Assembly: GCA_946626015.1 (NCBI GenBank)
Contig: CAMOTT010000097.1
Coordinates: 1 to 7,580 of the forward strand
DNA: 7,580 nt
Reading direction: 5' to 3'
From: an uncultured Clostridia bacterium
Lineage (GTDB): Bacteria > Bacillota > Clostridia > Oscillospirales > Acutalibacteraceae
Numbering within the stretch: the first letter of the stretch is position 1; every line of letters starts with the position of its first letter. Made by a program: the position numbers and the translations under genes. The notes beneath the pieces are model-generated. The model saw nothing but the letters and a program-made list of their open reading frames with translations. It searched no databases and was not told where the DNA came from. Positions 1-4,694 of the stretch are shown piece by piece.

Positions 1-164
1 CCGCGATGACGGACTGTGATCCTGCCGTAGCTGTTACGGCCGGATTTCTTGTTAAGTGAAACCAGAAGGCTTCTTTCGGGTGCTGTCTTTGAAAGACCCG
101 AGTAATCTGTAACCGACATATTACGTCTGCCGTTTGTCGTCGGATTATAGAACTTGATTGACAC
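1..164 (-). CDS. rplB: 50S ribosomal protein L2, N-terminal part (runs off left edge)
   Basis: The first 54 codons of L2 are visible. The translation opens with SIKFYNPTTNGRRNMSVTDY after the start codon and continues through a PERSLL segment to SYGRITVRHRG, which is the recognisable L2 N-terminus. L2 is a core 23S rRNA-binding protein needed for subunit association and the peptidyl transferase centre. I place the start at the GTG at 162-164 because a GAGGAG ribosome binding site (175-180) lies 10 nt upstream. An in-frame GTG at 171-173 is only one base from that site, so it is unlikely. It is the fifth gene of the S10 operon order S10-L3-L4-L23-L2 and follows rplW by 70 nt. The rest of the gene lies outside the window. 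Confidence 0.95.
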   Translation of the reverse strand, partial: MSIKFYNPTTNGRRNMSVTDYSGLSKTAPERSLLVSLNKKSGRNSYGRITVRHR

Positions 165-183
165 TTTATTCACTCTCCTCTAT

Positions 184-223
184 GGCAGCTTTGCGGAGAT
201 GTCAGCCTCCATACCTCGCCGCC
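184..223 (-). other. stem-loop in the rplW-rplB spacer
   Basis: On the minus strand GGCGGC (218-223) can pair with GCTGCC (184-189), with one G-U pair. Inside it GGAG (207-210) can pair with CTCC (195-198). The structure ends a few bases before the rplB ribosome binding site (175-180), so it could influence L2 translation or act as a processing site. This is pairing read by eye; no function is established. Confidence 0.35.
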
Positions 224-234
224 AAAGTAATAAA

Positions 235-531
235 TTACATCATACCGTCGAAGAACTCTATGTTCTTGGACTTTTCTGTAAGGGTAACGACAGCCTTTTT
301 CCATGAAGCCTTATAGCCCTCAAATCTGCCGTATCTGCGAAGCTTGCCTTTGACATTTATTGTATTCACCTTAGACACCTCAACGTCAAAGAGCTTCTCG
401 ACTGCGGCCGCGATCTCTGCCTTGTTGGCATCCTTTGCGACCTTGAAGGTGTACTTCTTGTCTGCCACGCCCGCCATACTCTCTTCTGTAATGATGGGGC
501 GGAGGATGATATCCTGTGCTAATTTATTCAT
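235..531 (-). CDS. rplW: 50S ribosomal protein L23
   Basis: This 98-residue protein has the usual length of bacterial L23. It carries the family pattern: an N-terminal DIILRPIITEES stretch, a KYTFKV strand, the helix ANKAEIAAAVEKLFDVEVSKV, and a basic RRYGRFEGYKASWKKAVVTL segment. L23 sits at the polypeptide exit tunnel of the large subunit and docks trigger factor and the signal recognition particle. The ATG (529-531) overlaps the rplD stop as ATGA, a 4-bp overlap typical of translational coupling. A GAGGAGG ribosome binding site lies 8 nt upstream inside rplD. Confidence 0.97.
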   Translation of the reverse strand: MNKLAQDIILRPIITEESMAGVADKKYTFKVAKDANKAEIAAAVEKLFDVEVSKVNTINVKGKLRRYGRFEGYKASWKKAVVTLTEKSKNIEFFDGMM

Positions 532-1151
532 GCGTATACCTCCTCAATCTTGCTGACGGCATCCTTTAATACGAGCAAAGTATCGCAGTTGAGGATATCG
601 TAAACATTAAGAGTGGAAACAAGAGTAGTCTTAACACCCGCAATGTTTCTTGCGCTTCTGTAGATCACATCGTTCTTCTCGGGGAGAACGATAAGGGTCT
701 TTTTGCCGGTCTCAAGGGCATTCAAAACCTTGACTACTTCTTTGGTCTTGATCGCTTCCAGTGAAAGATCATCGAGAACAACGATCTCTTCATCGGCAAC
801 CTTTGAAGAAAGCGCGGACTTCATAGCGAGTCTTCTGACCTTCTTGTTGATTGAAAAACCGTACTTACGGGGCTTGGGACCGTGGGCGATACCGCCGTGT
901 GTCCACTGGGGTGATCTGGTGGAGCCTTGTCTTGCATGGCCTGTGCCCTTTTGTTTCCAGGGCTTCTTGCCACCTCCGCTGACTTCGCCGCGTGTAAGGG
1001 TAGACTGAGTACCCTGACGCTGATTTGCGAGGTAGTTGACTACACACAGGTGCATGGCCGCTACGTTGGGCTCGATGCCGAAAATCTCTTCTGCAAGGTC
1101 GATATCAGAGACCTTTTTACCTGTTACGTCAAATACTGATACGTTTGGCAT
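528..1151 (-). CDS. rplD: 50S ribosomal protein L4
   Basis: This 207-residue protein matches the L4/L1e family in length and layout. The long extended loop that threads into the 23S rRNA and lines the exit tunnel is at residues 45-100, with QGTQSTLTRGEV, the GGGKKPWKQKGTGHARQG core and GGIAHGPKPRKYG. It is followed by a KVRRLAMKSALSSK helix. The ATG is preceded by AAAGGAG, which overlaps the end of rplC; the two genes are 17 nt apart. In gammaproteobacteria L4 represses its own operon through the leader of rpsJ. Whether it does so here is unknown, but the rpsJ leader in this window contains an attenuator. Confidence 0.97.
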   Translation of the reverse strand: MPNVSVFDVTGKKVSDIDLAEEIFGIEPNVAAMHLCVVNYLANQRQGTQSTLTRGEVSGGGKKPWKQKGTGHARQGSTRSPQWTHGGIAHGPKPRKYGFSINKKVRRLAMKSALSSKVADEEIVVLDDLSLEAIKTKEVVKVLNALETGKKTLIVLPEKNDVIYRSARNIAGVKTTLVSTLNVYDILNCDTLLVLKDAVSKIEEVYA

Positions 1152-1168
1152 ACTATTCTACTCCTTTC

Positions 1169-1801
1169 TTACGCTTTAACACTGTCAGAGATAAGAACCA
1201 ATCCGCCCTTGGGGCCGGGGATGGCTCCCTTTATAGCGATGAGGTTGTTTTCTACATCAACCTTGACAACGTTTAAATTTTTGATTGTTACACGCTCATG
1301 ACCCAAGTGACCCGCGAGTTTCTTTCCTTTGTAAACTCTGGAGGGGTCGCTGCATGCGCCCAATGAACCTGCGTGTCTTGCGACAGGGCCTGTACCGTGT
1401 GATTCCTTGAGTCTGGAGAAATTCCATCTCTTTATAGAACCGGCTGTTCCTTTACCTTTGCTTGTGCCGACAACGTCAACCTTGTCGCCAACAGCAAAAA
1501 CGTCAGCCTTAAGAATGTCACCTACGTTGAGCTCGTCGATGGAGTCGAGTCTGAACTCTCTGAGTGACTTTTTGGGAGCGACGTCAGCCTTTTTGAAATG
1601 ACCCGTCATGGGCTTGTTCACGCGCTGTACCTTAACGTCGCCGAAGCCGATCTGAACAGCCTCATAGCCGTCGTTCTCGATCGTCTTCTTCATTACCACC
1701 GGACAGGGACCAGCTTCAACCACTGTTACGGGAACAACGTTACCCTTTTCGTCGAAGATCTGTGTCATTCCGATTTTCTTACCGATTAGACCTTTTTTCA
1801 T
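1169..1801 (-). CDS. rplC: 50S ribosomal protein L3
   Basis: This 210-residue protein begins KKGLIGKKIGMTQIFDEKG, the standard bacterial L3 N-terminus. It carries the L3 central extension around residues 125-165, with RLKESHGTGPVARHAGSLGA and PSRVYKGKKLAGHLG, and a C-terminal strand region with NLNVVKVD and IPGPKGGLVLI. L3 binds near the start of 23S rRNA domain VI, and its loop approaches the peptidyl transferase centre. The ATG at 1799-1801 has an AAGGAGG site about 10 nt upstream. The 115-nt gap to rpsJ upstream is unusually long for this operon and holds two hairpins, described separately. Confidence 0.97.
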   Translation of the reverse strand: MKKGLIGKKIGMTQIFDEKGNVVPVTVVEAGPCPVVMKKTIENDGYEAVQIGFGDVKVQRVNKPMTGHFKKADVAPKKSLREFRLDSIDELNVGDILKADVFAVGDKVDVVGTSKGKGTAGSIKRWNFSRLKESHGTGPVARHAGSLGACSDPSRVYKGKKLAGHLGHERVTIKNLNVVKVDVENNLIAIKGAIPGPKGGLVLISDSVKA

Positions 1802-1830
1802 TTAACCTTTTCCTCCTTCATAGGTTATTG

Positions 1831-1854
1831 GTTGACCGTAAGTTTTCGATCAAC
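1831..1854 (-). other. hairpin 2 of the rpsJ-rplC spacer
   Basis: On the minus strand GTTGATCG pairs with CGGTCAAC (one G-U pair) around an 8-nt loop. It lies about 10 nt upstream of the rplC ribosome binding site and has no U-tract, so it is not an intrinsic terminator. A regulatory or processing role is inference only. Confidence 0.45.
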
Positions 1855-1871
1855 TTGACCTGCGGTGTTGC

Positions 1872-1911
1872 ATTACAATCGGTGCGGTAGACACCGTATA
1901 TATAATGTAAT
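1872..1911 (-). other. hairpin 1 of the rpsJ-rplC spacer
   Basis: CGGTG (1880-1884) pairs with CACCG (1892-1896) around a 7-nt loop. The outer arms ATTACA (1872-1877) and TGTAAT (1906-1911) can close a longer stem, with an asymmetric AT-rich internal loop. It begins a few bases after the rpsJ stop codon and lacks a U-tract. It could mark mRNA processing or pausing; no function is shown. Confidence 0.4.
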
Positions 1912-1916
1912 AAAGA

Positions 1917-2228
1917 TTACAATTTAATCTCTATCTCAACGCCTGCGGGAAGCTCAAGACCTGACAGAGCCTCAACTGTTTTTGCAGAGGGTCTGAGAAT
2001 GTCTATCAGCCTTTTGTGTGTACGCTGCTCAAACTGTTCACGGGAATCCTTGTACTTATGCACAGCACGAAGGATAGTAACGATCTCTTTTTCTGTGGGA
2101 AGCGGTACGGGGCCGGAAACCTGAGCGCCTGTGCGCTTCGCTGTCTCAACGATCTTTTCCGCTGCCTTGTCTACGAGGTTGTGATCGTAGCCCTTAAGTC
2201 TGATTCTGATTTTTCCCTTAACTGCCAT
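1917..2228 (-). CDS. rpsJ: 30S ribosomal protein S10 (NusE)
   Basis: This 103-residue protein matches S10 end to end: KIRIRLKGYDHNLVDKAAEKIVETAKRTGAQVSGPVPLPT near the N-terminus, then SREQFEQRTHKRLIDI and the C-terminal LPAGVEIEIKL. S10 is in the head of the small subunit and also serves as NusE, which links RNA polymerase through NusG and pairs with NusB in antitermination. It is the first gene of the operon that continues through rplC, rplD, rplW and rplB. The ATG has a GAAAGG site 10 nt upstream. A leader of about 335 nt with an internal terminator precedes it, so expression is probably set by readthrough. Confidence 0.98.
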   Translation of the reverse strand: MAVKGKIRIRLKGYDHNLVDKAAEKIVETAKRTGAQVSGPVPLPTEKEIVTILRAVHKYKDSREQFEQRTHKRLIDILRPSAKTVEALSGLELPAGVEIEIKL

Positions 2229-2566
2229 TTAATTCACGCCTTTCTTTGATTTGGAACGCCGTACATTGGAACCGGCGCTCCCTTTGAAATTTGGCGGGCA
2301 TTGCAAAGTTCTTTACACTACCCCGGGTGTTCGCTTCATTCCGATTAAAAAAACCGGAAATCTTTTTATTTCCGGGGAGTGCAAAAGCACAAGTTTGCAC
2401 ACTTCTGTCCTCAACGGAACCGCAAGGGAGGCAGCCCCGCCGAAATAAACAGATGTTAGTTTCGCCCGGTTTAAAATCGGACATACTCAGCGGAAATTTC
2501 CTGCCTCAAAGGGCAGCCACCTCCCGCGTCAACGCATATCTCTACCCACGTGTTTTATCACGTGCC
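2229..2566 (-). promoter_or_regulatory. structured 5' leader of the S10 operon (putative attenuator)
   Basis: This gene-free stretch is the leader between the promoter at 2572-2600 and rpsJ. In transcript order it shows: a 5' hairpin of two CACGTG arms (2547-2564); a small GCG/CGC hairpin (2526-2535); a CTGCC/GGCAG hairpin (2501-2516); a GGAAATTTCC palindrome (2492-2501); a GTGCAAA/TTTGCAC hairpin (2379-2400); an intrinsic terminator (2346-2375); and a hairpin 2253-2281 just before the rpsJ ribosome binding site. GGGAGG (2520-2525) can pair at long range with CCTCCC (2426-2431). ATTTCCG (2491-2497) is exactly complementary to the 5' arm of the terminator (2368-2374), giving a 7-bp candidate antiterminator. 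The ligand is unknown; a ribosomal protein is the natural guess. It does not resemble any leader class I can name. Confidence 0.65.
2346..2375 (-). terminator. intrinsic terminator inside the S10 operon leader
   Basis: On the minus strand CCGGAAAT pairs with ATTTCCGG (8 bp, 6-nt loop), followed directly by seven T. This is a standard Rho-independent terminator, but it sits about 118 nt upstream of rpsJ and downstream of the only good promoter. It must therefore be read through for the operon to be expressed, which is the signature of attenuation. Confidence 0.8.
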
Positions 2567-2571
2567 TAAGT

Positions 2572-2600
2572 ATTTTATCATATATAATATATATAAGCAA
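2572..2600 (-). promoter_or_regulatory. promoter of the S10 operon
   Basis: On the minus strand TTGCTT (2595-2600) and TAAAAT (2572-2577) are separated by exactly 17 bp. An A-rich tract directly upstream of the -35 resembles an UP element, fitting a strong ribosomal promoter. The start point would be near 2565-2566, which puts the CACGTG hairpin at the 5' end of the transcript. Confidence 0.75.
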
Positions 2601-2855
2601 GTATTTTTTTTGAAACTTCAAATCTTTGTGAACATTGCACAGTAAATGCTTTTATTTTCCTTCGATATTGTCAATGTAATGCATATTATACAAAAAATCG
2701 GCTGAAATTTCTCCATATATTTTTGATAAAAAAGCAGACTTCCTTCTTTTGGACGCAATAAATCGTTCCGTTTGTCGCTGTTTTGAACATAAACAAGCTA
2801 AAAAATGAACGCAAAAAATCCTATTGCTGCTCTGTGTTATGATCTGTTCGATTTT
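2601..2855. other. AT-rich intergenic region between divergent promoters
   Basis: This stretch separates the minus-strand S10 promoter from the plus-strand ZIP promoter. I see no convincing gene, RNA gene or terminator in it. A minus-strand open frame crosses it, but its GTG start lies inside the ZIP gene and has no ribosome binding site. A short dyad TAATGCATATTA is present near 2676 but has no clear partner element. Confidence 0.6.
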
Positions 2856-2884
2856 TTCACCCTCCGCCGGTTCGTTCATATAAT
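2856..2884 (+). promoter_or_regulatory. promoter of the ZIP transporter gene
   Basis: TTCACC (2856-2861) and a perfect TATAAT (2879-2884) are 17 bp apart. The predicted start point is near A2891. That is the first base of an upstream in-frame ATG, which makes that ATG an unlikely translation start. Confidence 0.7.
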
Positions 2885-2895
2885 GAGAATATGAA
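2875..2895. promoter_or_regulatory. inverted repeat over the -10 and +1 of the ZIP gene (candidate operator)
   Basis: TTCATAT (2875-2881) and ATATGAA (2889-2895) form a perfect 7-7-7 dyad of 21 bp. It overlaps the -10 box and the predicted start point. A dimeric repressor bound here would block RNA polymerase. A metal-responsive regulator of the Fur or DtxR type would suit the gene, but the sequence does not match a consensus site I can name. Confidence 0.4.
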
Positions 2896-2914
2896 TAACC
2901 CGGGAGGTGCTTTT

Positions 2915-3718
2915 TTGAGTTCTTTATTGTGTGAGCTGCCACACACGCTTCAGGCCTTGTTAGCCACGATTTTCACCTGGGCAGTCACCGCATCCGGCGC
3001 GGGAATAGTCTTTCTGTTCAAAAAAGTAAATAAAAACGTTTTGGATGCCATGCTCGGTTTTTCCGCTGGAGTAATGATCTCGGCCTCATTCTGGTCCCTG
3101 CTTTCTCCCGCGGTGGAAATGTCCCAAGCCCTGAATATGAACACTCTGTTCGTTTTGCTGTCAGGTTTTTTGGGCGGAGGCGCGCTACTGTTCTGCGGAG
3201 ATAAACTGTTCACTTATTTAGAGAAAGCCAAAGAGTCCGCCGAAAATTCTGACAAAAAACGGCGCTGTATAATGCTGATTTTTTCCATAACCCTGCACAA
3301 CATTCCCGAAGGGATGGCGGTTGGCGTCGCCTTCGGTTCTCTTAAATACGGGCTCAAAGGCGCCACCCTGGCCGGAGCCTGTCTGCTTGCTTTGGGCATA
3401 GGGCTGCAAAATTTCCCCGAGGGCAGCGCAGTAAGTCTGCCGCTGATGCGTGAAGGATATTCACGCAAAAAAGCCTTTTTTTACGGCCAGCTCAGCGGCA
3501 TTGTGGAACCCGTTGCCGGGGTTCTGGGATCACTGCTGGTGCTGTGGGTAAGGTTCCTGCTCCCCTATCTGCTCTCCTTCGCCGCAGGCGCCATGATTTA
3601 CGTAGTGGTTGAAGAGCTCATACCCGAAAGCCAAACAAACGGCAGAAAGGATCTGATGGCTCTGTTTACCCTGTTCGGCTTCTCGGCAATGATGCTGCTG
3701 GATATAGCGCTGGGGTAA
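2915..3718 (+). CDS. ZIP family divalent metal transporter (GufA-like)
   Basis: This is a polytopic membrane protein of 267 residues with about eight hydrophobic segments. The ZIP signatures are present: HNIPEGMAVG at residues 128-137 and QNFPEGSAVSLP at 165-176. These helices carry the His and Glu ligands of the binuclear metal centre; a conserved EE pair follows at 233-234. A short charged cytoplasmic loop (about 103-117) stands where ZIP proteins have their variable loop. Family members import zinc, iron or manganese; the substrate here cannot be told. I choose the TTG at 2915 because GGGAGG (2902-2907) lies 7 nt upstream, while the in-frame ATG at 2891 coincides with the predicted transcription start. 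It is the only plus-strand gene, and it converges on the 101-residue gene with a 10-bp gap. Confidence 0.9.
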   Translation: MSSLLCELPHTLQALLATIFTWAVTASGAGIVFLFKKVNKNVLDAMLGFSAGVMISASFWSLLSPAVEMSQALNMNTLFVLLSGFLGGGALLFCGDKLFTYLEKAKESAENSDKKRRCIMLIFSITLHNIPEGMAVGVAFGSLKYGLKGATLAGACLLALGIGLQNFPEGSAVSLPLMREGYSRKKAFFYGQLSGIVEPVAGVLGSLLVLWVRFLLPYLLSFAAGAMIYVVVEELIPESQTNGRKDLMALFTLFGFSAMMLLDIALG

Positions 3719-3728
3719 CAAACAGGTT

Positions 3729-4034
3729 CTAAAACAAATAGTCTTGTCCCCTGCGATATCTTGCATAATCTATTCTATGAAATCTGCCCTTGGCGCCAGA
3801 TCCTCCGTTGCACTGAAATTCAATTCTACCAATCGCGCCCACATAACAGAGCCGCTTATTTTTCTTCAATGAAACGATATTATCCTCGATGCTTTCCGGC
3901 AATCCGAATTCCCCAAAGCTGTAACCCTCGGTTTTCGCATCAGACAGAAACGCCTTCCTTGTTTTATTGTCTTTAAGATGAACGTAAATTTTGCCATGAT
4001 ATAACTTTCTTAGATTTTCCAGTGTTCTTTCCAT
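3729..4034 (-). CDS. uncharacterised 101-residue protein under a SAM-clan riboswitch
   Basis: I do not recognise this gene. It encodes a soluble, basic protein of 101 residues with no signal peptide or membrane segment. It contains a KIYVHLKDNKTRKAF stretch, an acidic middle (residues 42-52), and a glycine-rich segment (77-83) before FHRIDYARYRRGQDYLF at the C-terminus. It has no methionine after the initiator. The gene is credible because GGAGGA lies 7-8 nt before the ATG and a complete riboswitch leader (4072-4203) precedes it. By that leader it should be expressed when S-adenosylmethionine is scarce. Its 3' end faces the ZIP gene 10 bp away with no clear terminator between. Composition is more AT-rich than the neighbouring housekeeping genes, which suits an accessory gene. 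Confidence 0.7.
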   Translation of the reverse strand: MERTLENLRKLYHGKIYVHLKDNKTRKAFLSDAKTEGYSFGEFGLPESIEDNIVSLKKNKRLCYVGAIGRIEFQCNGGSGAKGRFHRIDYARYRRGQDYLF

Positions 4035-4071
4035 TTTGTTTCCTCCAATAAATATAACTATCAGAGTTCAT

Positions 4072-4100
4072 AAAAAATATCCCATCGTCACCGATAGGAT
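4072..4100 (-). terminator. riboswitch-controlled terminator, copy 1
   Basis: ATCCTATCG pairs with CGATGGGAT (9 bp, one G-U pair) around a GTGA tetraloop, then A and six T. Its 5' arm is shared with the antiterminator, so the two structures exclude each other. Confidence 0.85.
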
Positions 4101-4203
4101 GCAGAAGGCTTATATACGATCCTATCGGTCAAGCTTTAGCACCTTACCAAACGGCAGGTTGCTGTGCGGTCAACGAGCTTGTCTCTCACGCACTCTTGAT
4201 AGT
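4072..4203 (-). promoter_or_regulatory. SAM-clan (S-box-like) riboswitch, copy 1, with expression platform
   Basis: Minus-strand aptamer 4122-4202. P1 is CTATC/GATAG (4198-4202 with 4122-4126), followed by the conserved AAGAG. P2 is GTGCG/CGCAC (4189-4193 with 4164-4168), with kink-turn-like GA and TTGA flanks and an inner GAG/CTC stem. P3 opens with the conserved AGCAACC and closes with AAGGTGCTAA. The P2 loop CAAGCT (4176-4181) is exactly complementary to AGCTTG after P3 (4130-4135), the S-box pseudoknot. The platform is classic: the 3' side of P1 (4119-4128) can pair over 10 bp with 4091-4100 as antiterminator, and the latter otherwise forms a terminator. Ligand binding should therefore switch the gene off. 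The usual P4 hairpin is absent. Confidence 0.85.
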
Positions 4204-4209
4204 AATTGT

Positions 4210-4215
4210 GTTGTA
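4210..4215 (-). promoter_or_regulatory. possible -10 element upstream of riboswitch copy 1
   Basis: TACAAC stands at the same distance from the aptamer as the good -10 of copy 2. No matching -35 lies at 17 bp; a TTGATA at 4229-4234 is only 13 bp away. Copy 1 may have a weak promoter, or it may depend on readthrough from the upstream unit. Confidence 0.25.
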
Positions 4216-4229
4216 ACATAAAATTATTT

Positions 4230-4247
4230 ATCAATAATACTATTGAT
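4230..4247. other. AT-rich inverted repeat upstream of riboswitch copy 1
   Basis: ATCAATA and TATTGAT (7 bp, 4-nt centre) form a perfect dyad between the end of the 71-residue gene and riboswitch copy 1. It could be an operator or a weak 3' hairpin. It has no GC content, so it is a poor terminator. No function is assigned. Confidence 0.3.
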
Positions 4248-4309
4248 TTTCCAGCATTAAATGATAAAAAAGCTTATTTTTCTTTTTTCAATCGTTGTTA
4301 TTGTACCCC

Positions 4310-4525
4310 TTAATCTTTTTTATTTTGATTGTTATAAAGATTAGCTCTTCTTCTGGCTGCATCCCGCTTTATAAAATCTCTTCTTTCTTTGGGTGTGCTT
4401 AACTTCATAACTGTTTCTAAATGTTTTGTCATATCATCAATCGGCGGGTCAGGCGGTGTTAGCTTTCTAACGATCGCAGAACCACCCCATACTAAAAAAA
4501 ATATAATTATAAGTGCAAGCTCCAT
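4310..4525 (-). CDS. uncharacterised 71-residue single-pass membrane protein
   Basis: I do not recognise this gene. The protein has one N-terminal hydrophobic helix (residues 3-19, LALIIIFFLVWGGSAIV). An RK pair and a TPPDPPIDD proline-acid stretch (23-31) follow, then a strongly charged, helix-prone tail (32-71) rich in Arg, Lys, Asp and Asn. The basic residues after the helix suggest a cytoplasmic tail, with the helix as anchor. AGGAGG (4533-4538) lies 7 nt upstream of the ATG, so the start is well supported. The transcript from the 4804-4832 promoter must pass riboswitch copy 2 (4665-4797) to reach it, so it is predicted to be expressed at low SAM. A 9-codon open frame sits between the riboswitch and this gene. 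Confidence 0.65.
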   Translation of the reverse strand: MELALIIIFFLVWGGSAIVRKLTPPDPPIDDMTKHLETVMKLSTPKERRDFIKRDAARRRANLYNNQNKKD

Positions 4526-4592
4526 ATTATTGCCTCCTAATTTTGTTTTTTGAACTATATACTTCTTATCCTTTCATCAAACATTTTGAAAA

Positions 4593-4622
4593 TCAGCTGC
4601 TATCGCTATAGCAAAAAAACAT
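4593..4622 (-). CDS. 9-residue open frame after riboswitch copy 2 (leader peptide or relic)
   Basis: GGAGGG followed after 8 nt by ATG opens a frame encoding MFFCYSDSS and a TGA stop. The ribosome binding site and ATG align with those of the 101-residue gene behind copy 1, but the coding sequences after the ATG share nothing. It may be a relic start left when another gene was replaced, or a short leader peptide. Its coding region also contains a GCTAT/ATAGC hairpin (4599-4612). Confidence 0.3.
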   Translation of the reverse strand: MFFCYSDSS

Positions 4623-4664
4623 TTTTGTTCCCTCCAACAGAATAATATTACTATCAGAGTTCAT

Positions 4665-4694
4665 AAAAAAATATCCCATCGTTACCGACAGGAT
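4665..4694 (-). terminator. riboswitch-controlled terminator, copy 2
   Basis: ATCCTGTCG pairs with CGATGGGAT (9 bp, two G-U pairs) around a GTAA tetraloop, then A and seven T. It may also serve as the 3' end of the lysS transcript, because no other terminator follows lysS. Confidence 0.85.

Larger units (their letters stand above)
4036..4215 (-). repeat. paralogous leader repeat, copy 1 (partner 4622-4809)
   Basis: The two leaders are direct repeats on the same strand. Similarity runs from the -10 region through the nearly identical aptamer, the diverged platform, a shared GAACTCTGATAGT after the U-tract, and the GGAGG ribosome binding site to the ATG. It stops at the ATG. The repeats therefore represent a duplicated regulatory region joined to two unrelated coding sequences. 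Confidence 0.8.

Noticed and set aside
2218..2484. Minus-strand 88-residue frame overlapping the S10 leader and the first codons of rpsJ.
   Set aside because: It lies on top of a terminator and several hairpins, and its product looks like translated structured RNA. No good ribosome binding site was seen.
2652..2942. Minus-strand 96-residue open frame across the region between the divergent promoters.
   Set aside because: It starts with a GTG inside the ZIP gene without a ribosome binding site, crosses the ZIP promoter, and shows no recognisable protein features.
3712..3751. Possible bidirectional terminator between the converging ZIP and 101-residue genes.
   Set aside because: GGGG-ACAA can pair with TTGT-CCCC, but there is a 22-nt loop, a bulge, and no T-tract on either side.
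4122..4202. A tRNA or other structural RNA gene in place of the riboswitch.
   Set aside because: There is no tRNA arm pattern. The conserved motifs and alternative terminator pairing fit an S-box-like leader, and both copies sit directly upstream of genes on the same strand.
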